Shown here piece by piece: positions 17,901 through 26,968 of a stretch of DNA of 64,000 nucleotides (positions within the stretch are counted from its first letter, which is position 1; each line of letters opens with the position of its first letter). Source of the DNA: Nitrincola tibetensis (GTDB lineage Bacteria > Pseudomonadota > Gammaproteobacteria > Pseudomonadales > Balneatricaceae); assembly GCF_003284585.1 (NCBI RefSeq), contig NZ_QKRX01000009.1, positions 99,487 through 163,486 of the forward strand, read 5' to 3'. Below the pieces are notes generated by a model that did not search any database, was not told the DNA's origin, and saw only the letters and a list, made by a program, of their open reading frames with translations. A program made the translations under genes and the position numbers.

Positions 17901-19987
17901 TCCATTTCGTCACTGTTCACAAGACACTGTGCGATCGATAAATGCACTTGTTGAAGGGTCTGCGTGTCCATAAGCCCAAAAGCCGCCTGCTGTATGCGAT
18001 CATGAGGAAACGCATACTCCCCCGCCGCCGTTTGGCTCACAAGCCAACCGCCAGCTTGAGCATTTACCAGCGCCAGTTCAACGTTCAAATCTGGCAGCAG
18101 GCACTTCAACATATCACATTCGAAGCGGTTGCCGATGCAGGCAGCTGTTTTCAACACCTGCTGCACGTATTCCGGCAAAAATTCCAGACGCGTTGCCAAC
18201 AACTGCACAACATTTTCACTGACTGGAATCTCAGCCTGTTGTTGCAAGTCCAACTTCCAGACCAAATATGTATGATCGAACCAAAGCACTCGGTGTAATT
18301 GGCACTGACGCAGATACTCCGCCATGTAAAAGGGGTTGCCATGTGTCTTTTCAACAATAACAATCGCTAAAGCGTCAGCCTCCTTGCAGGATAGTTTGAG
18401 ACGCTGCTGCAGCAAGTCACTGATTAGCGGCGCATTTAACGACTCCAAGCAAACATCCTGCAGTAGCGATTGTCGGGCTTGAAGACGCTCCAGAAAGCGA
18501 CTCAGTAGGCTGGTCATATGCTCAACATCATCCCTGAATGCCAGAATAACCACAACGGAATGCTGTTCGTGCTGTGTTTTTTCTAACCATTCCAATGTGG
18601 CTGCATCAGCCCACTGGCAATCATCCAGAAACACACACAAAGGGTGATCACTACTGGCAAGGGTTTGCACAAAACGGCTCAAGACACGATAGAGGCGTGC
18701 TTTGGAATCAGTCGCAGATAATGTTACCACCTCTGGGGCTGGCCCAACGAAAAAAGCCAACTCGGGTATGGCCTCTACCAAAATACCCGCTTCATTCTCC
18801 AGCGCCAGATGAAAAGCATCGCCCCATCGTTGCACCTGCTCGGACGACTCTGACAGCAACTGACGCAACAGTTGTTGTAGTGCAGCAAACAATCCTTCAA
18901 ACGGACTATTGGAAGCATACTGGTCATATTTCACTTGAACAAAGTTGTACTGATCAGCCACTGATTGCTGAGCTGCATAGACCAAGCTGGATTTACCTAT
19001 ACCCGATACGCCACGGACTAGCACCGTCGTCATAGGTTGACCGACGGCTTGACGCAAGGTGGTAACTAACGACTGCAGTGTCGCTTCCCGCCCATATTGT
19101 TCACCTTGGCTGAACAAGCGACTGACATCACTCAGATGATCAATCTCAAAATCCATTAAGGGGGAGCCACGCTCCAGCATCTCCAGACAGATTCGCAAAT
19201 CCACTGCCACCGCATCCAGAGTCTGATACCGCTGACGCCGATCAGTTGCCTGCATTTTTTCTAAGATACGCGTTAGAATGGGTGCTATGTTTCTAGATCC
19301 GTTTTGTACATCAACCTGTATTTTCTGTTCAGATTTTGCATGCACCTCAGCGTATCTATGAACAGGAGTTTGGCCCGTTAACATGAGATAAAACAAGGCA
19401 CCTAATGCAAATATATCACTGCGATTATCCACCAGAACACCTGAACGAGGGTTCTGCTCAGGTGCCTGATAAGGACTATTTTGCAGTGTCACATCCTTCT
19501 GAAATTGTCTCTGTTGTGAGTCACGCGGCATAACCTGCCCTAGCCCAAGAATCCGAAAATCCTTTAAATCGGCGCTTAGTAAAATATGCTCAGGGGATAG
19601 TTGTGTATGAATAAATCCGGCATCATGAATAGACTGCACCGCTTCAACCAGCGCTACAGCCAAGCGTAGAGATTGATGTTCGGTTAAGGTGTGAGTGATC
19701 AGAAACTGATCGAGTGGCTGACCTTCAAAATACTCCCGCAGCAAAACAGGGGTATTATTCCATGTCGTAATGCCTTTTACAGTAATCAGCTTTGTATGTA
19801 AGAACTGTCGAAGACGATCATACTCATTGCGAAGCATATCCGCATGAGAGACTCCCGGTATCACGAACTTGCTGCGTTTCATCACAACAGGATCGGAAGA
19901 TAGCCTAGCAAACCAGAGTTCTGATCTGGCCGTTTCCTTCAACAAGGCGACATCGCTGAGATCTTTCGCAGAAAAGTAGCGTTCCAT
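14999..19987 (-). CDS. Pseudokinase / AAA-type ATPase / GAF / GGDEF signalling protein
   Basis: This 1662-residue cytoplasmic protein has, in order, a Ser/Thr kinase-like domain (1-270), a STAND/AAA ATPase with Walker A GVSGIGKSS near residue 329, a long helical TPR-like region (600-1200), a GAF domain (about 1270-1430), a coiled coil, and a C-terminal diguanylate cyclase domain. The cyclase site YGGEEF near residue 1576 is intact. The kinase catalytic loop reads HTQLSPEHIL instead of HRDxKxxN, and the DFG position reads GLG, so phosphotransfer is unlikely, although the VMK lysine remains. The layout resembles the large kinase-ATPase-GAF proteins that usually end in a histidine kinase. It probably turns a protein or small-molecule signal into c-di-GMP. 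Confidence 0.85.
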   Translation of the reverse strand: MERYFSAKDLSDVALLKETARSELWFARLSSDPVVMKRSKFVIPGVSHADMLRNEYDRLRQFLHTKLITVKGITTWNNTPVLLREYFEGQPLDQFLITHTLTEHQSLRLAVALVEAVQSIHDAGFIHTQLSPEHILLSADLKDFRILGLGQVMPRDSQQRQFQKDVTLQNSPYQAPEQNPRSGVLVDNRSDIFALGALFYLMLTGQTPVHRYAEVHAKSEQKIQVDVQNGSRNIAPILTRILEKMQATDRRQRYQTLDAVAVDLRICLEMLERGSPLMDFEIDHLSDVSRLFSQGEQYGREATLQSLVTTLRQAVGQPMTTVLVRGVSGIGKSSLVYAAQQSVADQYNFVQVKYDQYASNSPFEGLFAALQQLLRQLLSESSEQVQRWGDAFHLALENEAGILVEAIPELAFFVGPAPEVVTLSATDSKARLYRVLSRFVQTLASSDHPLCVFLDDCQWADAATLEWLEKTQHEQHSVVVILAFRDDVEHMTSLLSRFLERLQARQSLLQDVCLESLNAPLISDLLQQRLKLSCKEADALAIVIVEKTHGNPFYMAEYLRQCQLHRVLWFDHTYLVWKLDLQQQAEIPVSENVVQLLATRLEFLPEYVQQVLKTAACIGNRFECDMLKCLLPDLNVELALVNAQAGGWLVSQTAAGEYAFPHDRIQQAAFGLMDTQTLQQVHLSIAQCLVNSDEMEARLLECVYHFTAALEQITDTQKLIQIGQLNLRATEVAKANGDFHLALVYIIQAMKLLLPQFTDPQFRAELLKERAECEHLCGQQSTALSYYQQALRVSTDARQRTKIYELLIKFHTDYGEFQLAFETGRTALSQLGFWVPAGFNPLNFVTDYLHLKHKLRGSSIETLLALPEASDARIRDQILLLSAMQKVAYQIRPELCVALAAKQVRLCLRYGNTREAVVGYMVFGVIFLGGVRGHAEAGCEYGRLSLAMLERYNNQMQSAEVPFVYGYFAHSWLYPASDTERYWQRAFEQGLKVGDWFHAGCAATGIVQSQLMRGQPLEQVLQQCDYFQATLRRIGAFEHDQVLVGIRQALLNLRHPSPSLPTFSHDGFDENAYLNKLSQYGSRHFAHMYFINKMWVLYFQGYYDEAAVVAVTSKGYMKDSQGMLHAAEHCFLHALILAQTLRSYDGLKRHQHHFRIKRYARQLHRWAKSCPDNFLDRAQLLQGELYRIAGRFGKALGCYQEACKTAEFFGHLNLQVIGHQLTEQLYASQGQLLAAESHQLEKRQLAEKWGVTSRFTQGQSSSVVRQVGQFDLDSLAQAVEVISQERRLPRLLETLISILQENTLARRCVLILQEDQQYLIQAESLVNGAEAHVMQNQPYDQTADLPLRVINYVIASREPILLDYACHYAVFANDPYFARYQVLSVICVPLMIQGQVKGIVYLENDTAAGVFTQDRFALLRYLGGQIAISIENALVYQKLEQKVGERTQDIELQKQELQNQYDTIRHLNQRLTEENDERKLAELRLQDANQQLQILATTDGLTGLSNRRHFNQVLQQQYLHCKRHELPFSLLICDLDEFKAYNDHYGHQAGDECLIAVAECFNSVVKRPGDLVARYGGEEFAVILSATDREGALHIAEQIHQAIRQRHIAHAVSSVTSRVTMSIGLNVGLEADIDQLIHQADEALYQAKSEGKNRTCVFTVDE

Positions 19988-20168
19988 TTACTCAATGCTT
20001 AATGTAAAGAGATCAATTATAAGTTGATTAGGATCAAAAAACTTGATGTTTGAGTTGATCATCATCCATGTTCTGCCCTTTGTCCAGTCTTAAAGCGCGA
20101 GTGCTTACACCAACTACTCCGCCTCAAACTATTTTGCACACTCTACAAGGGTGTTTAACTATTCCACC

Positions 20169-20381
20169 CTACTTCAGAATTAAGCTGACATTGCCTCTCT
20201 TGCGCCCCGTATCAATATAACGATATGCCTCGACGAACTGCTCAAATGGATAACGTCGATCTATAACAGACTTGAACTGCCCCACCTCAGCCAGTCCTGC
20301 CAGAAAATTTAGCCCTGAAGGCCACTGCGCAAGTTGGCTTACATCGGCGCGAAATCCGCCGATAAGACCTATCGTTTTCAA
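20169..20381 (-). pseudogene. C-terminal fragment of a zinc-type alcohol dehydrogenase (MDR family)
   Basis: Seventy residues match the last part of medium-chain dehydrogenases/quinone reductases: LNFLAGLAEVGQFKSVIDRR followed by YPFEQFVEAYRYIDTGRKRGNVSL. The catalytic and most of the cofactor-binding regions, about 250 residues, are missing upstream. The apparent start is a TTG with no ribosome-binding site. It is best read as the remaining 3' end of a deleted gene; the flanking non-coding stretch and the nearby antitoxin-like relic agree with local decay. Confidence 0.75.
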
Positions 20382-20868
20382 TGGTAGCCCCCATGCTGCC
20401 AGTTTTATTTAAGGTTTGCGCAAAAAAGGCTCAAGTGGACCTCGCCCGAAGATCTTGGCACAAACTCAAGTAGAGATACTATTTCGTAGGTTTCCGGCAC
20501 AATACCGCTGACAACAGCAGCGTACAAAATGTTCGAAGGCAGAGCGATCATGGTAACCATCTGAAGTAACGGCCATTATCACCAATGTAGTTCGTCGTCA
20601 ATCTTAACAATTCCCATAGCAAGCTCCCGATATATGATGTGTATACGAATCACATATCGTTAATGATGGACTGACAATATGGTTAACGATGATAGTGTAA
20701 ACGCGTAATTCATGAATAATCACTAACACAATCGACCTCCCTTCACGTTAGATTAATATCCTGAAAAGCTAGCGCCCCGCCGCGCTCCATCACAGCAAGT
20801 CCATGAATCTAAACCGCACATTTGAAAATAGACCATAATTTTCATACGTACAATTTTTTGTTTGAAAT
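20382..20868. other. Degraded intergenic stretch
   Basis: No intact gene is visible. The stretch holds a 39-codon minus-strand frame with no recognisable similarity (ATG near 20552, stop near 20434), the 12-codon ParD-like relic at 20579-20617, and an A/T-rich tail before the LysR gene. It looks like the residue of deletions between the dehydrogenase fragment and the LysR gene. Confidence 0.5.
20579..20617 (-). pseudogene. ParD-like antitoxin N-terminal relic
   Basis: A good ribosome-binding site (GGGAGC, 5 bases before ATG 20617) leads into MGIVKIDDELHW and then a stop. MGIVKI(S/D)DELH is the usual start of a small ParD-like antitoxin family. The rest of the gene is absent or unrecognisable, so this is a relic. 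It is short, and the match is from memory of the family. Confidence 0.4.
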
Positions 20869-21777
20869 TTAATCAATCCTCAAAAATCCAGGCAATGATT
20901 GCTCCAGCTGCATAACACAAGCCCTTAATTTTGCTGAAGTTTCTAATCTTGCTGAATAAATGACGTGAATATCAGCTTGTTGTCCATAGCTAGGCAAAAC
21001 ACGAACAAGGTCCTCTTTTATCAGCTCTTCCTGAACATTCCAGATGGAACGCAGCATAATCCCGTGGCCTTTTAAACACCATTGTTTGGCAACAGCACCA
21101 TTGTTTGTCATCATCTCCGCCGTTAGAGGTATTGAATAGACCTCATCCTCTTTTGCAAGACGCCAGATACCATAGCTCTGATCGCGCTCACGAATGCCGA
21201 TGCATTGGTGTCGCTTGAGGTCTTCTAGAGAAGTGGGAAATCCGTGTTTTTCAAGGTATGAGGGTGCGGCACAGAGTATGCGCTGATTATTGGCAAGGCG
21301 TTTTGCAATCATTTGCTCAGGCAATACACCGCCGATACGAATTTCAAGATCAAATCCTTCAGACACAAGGTCGACTGGGCGGTCCAGCAATTCCAAGTCA
21401 ATTTGCAAATCAGGATAGCGAAACGCTAAATCAGACATAATGGGGGCAATGCAGTGCATTCCGAATCCTGTGCTCGTGACAACCCTCAAGCGACCGCGAG
21501 GGAGCTCTTGCTCACGATTGAGTTCTGCACGTAACTGATCGTGCGTTTCCAACAAACGCTCGGCCCATTCAAGTGCTATCTTTCCCTCAAGTGTTAAACA
21601 AACACTGCGGGAGGCTCGCATAAAGAGCTTAACACCCAGCCGTTCTTCCAAAAGACCAATTCGTTTACTGATATACGCGGGCGATACCACTAATTGATCG
21701 GCGGCGGCACTGAATCCACCCAGACGAGCGGCCGTCACAAACACACGAAAATCCTCAAGCGGAGGTAGTTGGCTCAC
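20869..21777 (-). CDS. LysR-type regulator, DmlR-like
   Basis: This 302-residue protein has an N-terminal winged helix-turn-helix (FRVFVTAARLGGFSAAADQL, then VSPAYISKRIGLLEERLGV) and a C-terminal substrate-binding domain. It is read divergently from a D-malate/tartrate dehydrogenase gene 91 bases away. In E. coli, DmlR sits next to dmlA and activates it when D-malate is present; the same arrangement here suggests the same role. The intergenic region should hold both promoters and the LysR binding site. The match to the DmlR subgroup comes mainly from context. Confidence 0.82.
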   Translation of the reverse strand: MSQLPPLEDFRVFVTAARLGGFSAAADQLVVSPAYISKRIGLLEERLGVKLFMRASRSVCLTLEGKIALEWAERLLETHDQLRAELNREQELPRGRLRVVTSTGFGMHCIAPIMSDLAFRYPDLQIDLELLDRPVDLVSEGFDLEIRIGGVLPEQMIAKRLANNQRILCAAPSYLEKHGFPTSLEDLKRHQCIGIRERDQSYGIWRLAKEDEVYSIPLTAEMMTNNGAVAKQWCLKGHGIMLRSIWNVQEELIKEDLVRVLPSYGQQADIHVIYSARLETSAKLRACVMQLEQSLPGFLRID

Positions 21778-21868
21778 GATTCATATTCCTTGCAAACACA
21801 TTAACCTTATTTATTCACGATACATATTCAAATAGCATGGATCAACGATTACTTTCAGGAGAGATGTG

Positions 21869-22930
21869 ATGAAAAAATTAAGAATAGCCGTCATCCCTGG
21901 CGATGGAATTGGCAAAGAAGTTATTCCTGAAGGCATTCAGGCACTTGAGGTAGCGGGACGCAAGCACAGTGTTGAGTTTGAGTGGACCTATTTCGATTGG
22001 TCTTGCGAGACCTACCATCAAACAGGCCGCATGATGCCTGAGGATGGCATCGAACAACTCCGTCAGTTTGACGCAATCTACTTGGGAGCCGTTGGCTTTC
22101 CGGGTGTGCCGGATCATATTTCACTTTGGGGCTTATTACTGCCGATCCGTCGTGCCTTTGATCAATATGTAAACTTACGCCCTGTTCGATTGTTTGACGG
22201 TGTGCCCTGCCCGCTGGCGGGTAAACAGCCTGGCGATATCGATTTTTATGTAGTCCGAGAAAACGTCGAAGGTGAATACTCATCAATTGGAGGTATTCAA
22301 TATGAAGGCACTGAGCATGAGGTTGTTTGCCAGCAAAGCCTGTTCACACGCAGAGGCACGGATCGTATTCTAAAGTATGCATTTGATTTGGCGCAAAGCC
22401 GCGAAGCAAAGCACCTGAGTTCAGCGACAAAATCGAATGGTATCTATCATTCCATGCCCTATTGGGATAACCGTGTACTTGAGATGGCTAAACACTATCC
22501 CGAAGTAAAGGTTGATCATTTTCATATTGATATTTTAACGGCCAATTTTGTGCGTATGCCTGAGCATTTTGATGTTGTGGTTGGGTCTAACTTGTTTGGT
22601 GACATTCTTTCTGATTTAGGTCCAGCGTGCACTGGCACCATAGCGATTGCGCCTTCGGCAAATATTAATCCAGAGAAAACCTATCCATCGATGTTTGAGC
22701 CTGTTCATGGCTCTGCACCGGATATCGCCGGACAGAATATCGCCAACCCACTGGGCACCATTTGGGCGGGTGCGATGATGATGCAGCATTTGGGCTTTCC
22801 TGCGGTTCATGACGCTCTAATGCAGGCAATGGAGACGGTTTTAAAAGAAAAGCAGCACCTAACTCGAGACATGGGCGGGGTTGCCAGTACACAAGAATTA
22901 GGCGCCGCTTTAATCAGACATATAGCTTAA
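21869..22930 (+). CDS. dmlA: D-malate / tartrate dehydrogenase (decarboxylating)
   Basis: This enzyme belongs to the isopropylmalate/isocitrate dehydrogenase family and oxidises D-malate (often also L-tartrate) with NAD to pyruvate or related products. The protein shows IAVIPGDGIGKEV at the N-terminus, GAVGFPGVPDHISLWGLLLP, the substrate-binding NLRPVRLF, the VRENVEGEYS loop, and the C-terminal GSNLFGDILSDL and EPVHGSAPDIAG motifs. The start is ATG 21869, with AGGAG close upstream; GTG at 21866 is also in frame. It stands alone downstream of its divergent LysR gene, which probably controls it. The tartrate-versus-malate preference cannot be told from the sequence. Confidence 0.9.
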   Translation: MKKLRIAVIPGDGIGKEVIPEGIQALEVAGRKHSVEFEWTYFDWSCETYHQTGRMMPEDGIEQLRQFDAIYLGAVGFPGVPDHISLWGLLLPIRRAFDQYVNLRPVRLFDGVPCPLAGKQPGDIDFYVVRENVEGEYSSIGGIQYEGTEHEVVCQQSLFTRRGTDRILKYAFDLAQSREAKHLSSATKSNGIYHSMPYWDNRVLEMAKHYPEVKVDHFHIDILTANFVRMPEHFDVVVGSNLFGDILSDLGPACTGTIAIAPSANINPEKTYPSMFEPVHGSAPDIAGQNIANPLGTIWAGAMMMQHLGFPAVHDALMQAMETVLKEKQHLTRDMGGVASTQELGAALIRHIA

Positions 22931-22938
22931 TACGGATC

Positions 22939-25026
22939 CTAAAACATCAAACGCGCCGTGACACCAAAGGTTCTCGGTGCGCCTAATTGATAGTACGCAC
23001 GCTCTTCATAGTCGATGCTCGGATCGTTGCCGAAGAAGAATCCGCGCTCGGCAATGTCTTTATTGCCAAGGTTACGTCCCCACAAACGCACAGACCAACT
23101 ATTTTGTTGATAGCCTATGTAAGCGTTGACCAGTTTGTAATCCCAAGATTTGGCATCATGACTGTCCGAGAAATAGAAGGAATCTTTTCCTTCAACACTG
23201 ACACCACTAAACCAACCCTGCCCGCGATCATAGGCAAGCCCTAACTGATACTGCCAATGAGGGGCATGGGCCACATCGCGTTGATGAGTCCGAGCACGCG
23301 CGTCCTTAACTTTGGTCTGCAATAGACCTAACGCACCTTGAACACTCAGGCCATTATCCAACGCATAATTAAACTCGAACTCGGCACCTGTGTTATTGAC
23401 CTGATCGGCATTAAACAGATAATCAACAAAGCCATCTGCGGGGTTACTGGATGCCATAAAGCTGCCTCTTAAATGCGCATCTTTACGCTGCTGGTAAAAC
23501 AGGCTAGTTTGCGTGATTAAACGGCCATCCAAATAACGCCCTTTCGAACCGATTTCATAATTCCAAAGAGACTCGGTATCAAAAATGAGTTGCTCGTTGC
23601 TTAACTGCGCTGGGGTAAAACCCCCGTTGACACCACCCACTTTATACCCTTTGGAAAGGCTGGCGTAGACAGAGGTTTCTGGCGTTAGAAAATGCTCTAA
23701 AGCAAGACGGCCACCCCACAAGTCTTCATTTTTGCGATAGGAGGCACGAACATTGTCATCAAACGCCGTTCGGCTGTGCTCGACGCGCAAACCCGATGTT
23801 AAGATCCAATCTTCAGATAAGAGTGTTTCCAACTCACCGTATAGGGAAACGCGCTCTGTTTTAAAATCACTGGTGATTGTCCGACCAGCTCGCGGTAGAC
23901 CATTGCGAAAAACATCGCTCTTTAGGTCGCTGTCTTGATGAAAACCATGAAGGCCTGCGGTCCACTGCGTGGTGCCGTTGAAAATTTCCTGACCGGGCAA
24001 AGACACAAAACGCAATTCTGCCGTTGTTGTGTTGTATTCACGCACATACTCATCGTAGGAGCTGTAACCCCAAGAATGGAAACCGTTAAATGCCCAATCT
24101 TCATCGTATCCATAATCACTGCGCGTGTTCGAATGGCTCAGACGTGTCTCAAGTTGATAGACATCGTGGCCTGTCCAAATCGATTTAAGCGCAAAGGCTT
24201 TGCTGATTTGTCGATCCCGACCCGGCTCATCCGAAAGCGTTGTGCGGGTGTTGTCTAAACTAAAGGCGTCGTAACCGTTGTTAATATCGGCATAAAAACC
24301 CGTCAAGTCCATTAACCAGTCATCGGTGATCGCAAATCTCAATTTGGCTCGGATGAAGGTTTCATCAATGTTACTGGTGTTTTTACGGTTCAGGTGGTCA
24401 TTGCGCATAAAACCATCACTTTTATTTTGTGAAATGGCTAAGCGTAATCCTGCGGTCTCTGTTAGCGGTGTGCTGTAAACGGCAGTTAATGAATGCGTAT
24501 TGTAATTGCCGATCGTGCCTTCAAGACTGCCTTCCGGCTGAGTTGTCGGGTCGTTTGATTGCAGGTTGATTAAGCCAGCAAGCGCATTGCTTCCGTATAA
24601 GGTGCCTTGTGGGCCTCTTAACACTTCAACTTGTTTAATATCCATGAGTGTGGCGGAAGCCGCAATACTGCTCATGTCGATCCCATCTAACAACACCCCC
24701 ACCGACGGATTTACGTGTCCGACAAATTGACTGCGTTCACCCACACCGCGCATTTGATAAAAGCGCGCACGCGAACTGCCTTTCGCCGAATTAACGTTGG
24801 GTATTAAAGCTAATACATCTTCCAAATGTTGGGATTGACGTGACTCTAGTGTCTCTTCAGAAACGGCAGTCACACTGGCTGGGGTCTTGAGTTGTGTGGC
24901 GGGGCGAAAGCCTGATGTCACCAGAATTTCATCTAGAACCACGCTTGAGGACGAGGTTTGCGCCATGGCAAAGGGTGTGCTGATAAAGAGTGAGGTTAAC
25001 AAAAAACCCGATAATTTAGGGCTCAT
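22939..25026 (-). CDS. TonB-dependent outer-membrane receptor under TPP riboswitch control
   Basis: This 695-residue protein has a signal peptide (LLTSLFISTPFAMA), a TonB-box region (LDEILVTSG), a plug domain (PASVTAVSEETL to VEVLRGPQGTLYGSNALAGL) and a 22-strand-type barrel ending in the terminal Phe of ARLMF. A TPP riboswitch lies in its leader, so its substrate is probably thiamine, a phosphate ester, or a pyrimidine or thiazole precursor. GGAG precedes the ATG by about 7 bases. No inner-membrane thiamine transporter is adjacent, so the partner lies elsewhere. The usual annotation as a siderophore receptor would be misleading here. Confidence 0.85.
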   Translation of the reverse strand: MSPKLSGFLLTSLFISTPFAMAQTSSSSVVLDEILVTSGFRPATQLKTPASVTAVSEETLESRQSQHLEDVLALIPNVNSAKGSSRARFYQMRGVGERSQFVGHVNPSVGVLLDGIDMSSIAASATLMDIKQVEVLRGPQGTLYGSNALAGLINLQSNDPTTQPEGSLEGTIGNYNTHSLTAVYSTPLTETAGLRLAISQNKSDGFMRNDHLNRKNTSNIDETFIRAKLRFAITDDWLMDLTGFYADINNGYDAFSLDNTRTTLSDEPGRDRQISKAFALKSIWTGHDVYQLETRLSHSNTRSDYGYDEDWAFNGFHSWGYSSYDEYVREYNTTTAELRFVSLPGQEIFNGTTQWTAGLHGFHQDSDLKSDVFRNGLPRAGRTITSDFKTERVSLYGELETLLSEDWILTSGLRVEHSRTAFDDNVRASYRKNEDLWGGRLALEHFLTPETSVYASLSKGYKVGGVNGGFTPAQLSNEQLIFDTESLWNYEIGSKGRYLDGRLITQTSLFYQQRKDAHLRGSFMASSNPADGFVDYLFNADQVNNTGAEFEFNYALDNGLSVQGALGLLQTKVKDARARTHQRDVAHAPHWQYQLGLAYDRGQGWFSGVSVEGKDSFYFSDSHDAKSWDYKLVNAYIGYQQNSWSVRLWGRNLGNKDIAERGFFFGNDPSIDYEERAYYQLGAPRTFGVTARLMF

Positions 25027-25092
25027 TTACAGTCTCCGTTGGTGATCGAAGACCCGGTCGCGCGTGAAATGATAGATGACTCAAGGAGTTGT

Positions 25093-25177
25093 CCTATTCC
25101 TACGCCGGCATCATCCGGATCAGGTTCAAAGGGTTCGCTTAGCATCTCAGGCATTTAAAACATGCCACCCCTTAGGA
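25093..25177 (-). ncRNA. TPP riboswitch (THI element)
   Basis: On the minus strand the order of conserved blocks is AGGGGTGGC, then CTGAGATG, ACCCTTTGAACCTGATC, GGATGATGCCGGCGTAGGAA. This is the full thi-box core, and the outer CCTA/TAGG strands can pair as P1. It sits 65 bases before the TonB-receptor start. An ACTCC segment just after the aptamer could pair with the receptor's GGAG ribosome-binding site, so control of translation is plausible. No U-rich terminator was seen. Confidence 0.95.
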
Positions 25178-25239
25178 TTAAATTGCTGTTTATTTCAGCA
25201 GCCGCGCAAGTATAACGATTTAGGAGCGATAGGTTAAGC

Positions 25240-26766
25240 TCAATTACCGGGTCGTGACGCACCCTCTTCGCTTATCTCGGTGATAAAATCAATTTCTAAC
25301 TCAGCTTTTTCGGTAAAATACTCTGGCAACTCAGCTTTGATACCGGGCGCAAGGTTTTTAAACTCTCCCACCTGTTTCACTAAATTGCCTCGCCCACTGA
25401 TCAACTGCCCCTCGGCGGAGACATAAGCACTAACGGCCGTATCCAATCCTTTTTTTACTTTCTCGAAGCTGCTCAAAAAGGTATTCAGCTTTTTAAACAC
25501 TTGCTCTGCTTTGTCTGCCAATAAAGCCGTATGCTTATTCTGATCTTCATAGCGCCATAACTGCCGCACAATATTGAGACTGGTCAACAAGGTCGTGGGC
25601 GTGGCGACCAGCACATTGCGCTCGATGGCTTGCTGAAACAGTGTTTCATCGGCCTTCAAGGCTTCGACAAACGCCGATTCAATCGGAATAAACATGAACA
25701 CCATCTCAGGTGAGTTCAAGCCGGGTAAACGATAGTAATCACGATCAGCCAGTTCTTTAATTCGACTTCCGATGGCTTGCACATGCTCTTTAAGCGCCGC
25801 TTTGCGCTCAAACTCATCTTCAGAATTCACATAGCGCGTATAGGCATTGAGCGAAACCTTGGCATCAATGATTAGGTGCTTGTTGTGCGGCAAATAAACG
25901 ATGGCATCTGGACGCTGCCGTCCCTCTTCGGTATTAATGCTGACTTCACGCTTATAGTCTTTACCGATTTGCAGGCCGGATCGATCCAATACATTTTCAA
26001 GAACAAGCTCGCCCCAATTCCCTTGTAGTTTCTTTTGGCCCCGCAGTGCCGTTGAGAGGTGATGAGCTTCTTCGGTAATTTTATAATTGAGTTCTTTTAA
26101 CGAGGCCAGTTCTTTGCGCAGCTCTCCCTGTTGCAGAGTCTCGCGATGATGGATTTGTTGAACTTCCGTTTTAAAGGTGTCAATCGACTGCTGGAAAGGC
26201 GTCAGTACGGCATTCAAGCCCAAGGTGTTTGTTTCTTGCAAGGCTTTGGCCTTGGCATTCAATATTTCATCGGACAAGACTTTAAAGTGCTCAGACAAAC
26301 TGTTTTTTTGTTTCTCAAAGCTGGCGACTTCCCTAGCATAGCTAGCCTCTCGTGCTCTCAGTTCTGTTTTAATTTCGGTTAGTTCATTGTTAAGCTGGTT
26401 ATATTCATACAATAACGCATCGTGGCGATCAGACAGCGTTCTGCGCTCTTCACTTAACTCGTCATTAAGGCGACGTATACTCACCTCAGCCTGTTGGTAT
26501 TTCTCATGTGACAATTCTAAGCGTGCGTTTAGCTCGCCCAACTTGGCTTTAACGGCATAAAAATTCTCGTTAAGCTGCTTATGCTCGTATTGCAGGTCTG
26601 TAAGGTCTTTATCTTTAAGTTGCAGTTGGCTTTGAGCTTCGTCGTAAGAGGTTTCTAGTATGCTGATGCGCCGCGAAAGCGTAACACTTGCCACTAAGTA
26701 ACCCACTACAAGCATCATCAACCCTGTTAGGGCCAAAGGAATCAAGCTGTTCAAATCTACGGGCAT
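25240..26766 (-). CDS. rmuC: DNA recombination protein RmuC
   Basis: RmuC proteins limit DNA inversions at repeats and carry a nuclease-like fold. The 508-residue protein has an N-terminal membrane anchor (LIPLALTGLMMLVVGYLVAS), a long coiled coil to about residue 210, and the conserved core from GNWGELVLENVLDRSGL through RPDAIVYLPHNKHLIIDAKV to MVFMFIPIESAFVEAL and ATPTTLLTSLNIV. All of these are family hallmarks. It is a single gene behind the TonB receptor, with its own upstream region. Confidence 0.95.
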   Translation of the reverse strand: MPVDLNSLIPLALTGLMMLVVGYLVASVTLSRRISILETSYDEAQSQLQLKDKDLTDLQYEHKQLNENFYAVKAKLGELNARLELSHEKYQQAEVSIRRLNDELSEERRTLSDRHDALLYEYNQLNNELTEIKTELRAREASYAREVASFEKQKNSLSEHFKVLSDEILNAKAKALQETNTLGLNAVLTPFQQSIDTFKTEVQQIHHRETLQQGELRKELASLKELNYKITEEAHHLSTALRGQKKLQGNWGELVLENVLDRSGLQIGKDYKREVSINTEEGRQRPDAIVYLPHNKHLIIDAKVSLNAYTRYVNSEDEFERKAALKEHVQAIGSRIKELADRDYYRLPGLNSPEMVFMFIPIESAFVEALKADETLFQQAIERNVLVATPTTLLTSLNIVRQLWRYEDQNKHTALLADKAEQVFKKLNTFLSSFEKVKKGLDTAVSAYVSAEGQLISGRGNLVKQVGEFKNLAPGIKAELPEYFTEKAELEIDFITEISEEGASRPGN

Positions 26767-26968
26767 GGTATTTCCTAATCAATCTAAGGGTAACGAAGAG
26801 CCAAAGAAACGCACATTCAACCTAACCTACTAATTTTACATAGCTAAACTGCCATTATGACAATAAAACTTGTCTTTTTACCCACAAATTCCGTACTTTA
26901 TATAGCAAGCACATGACGTACACTCTTTAAATGCATTCAACCCCCTTTAACCTGCCGAAGGTAACCCA

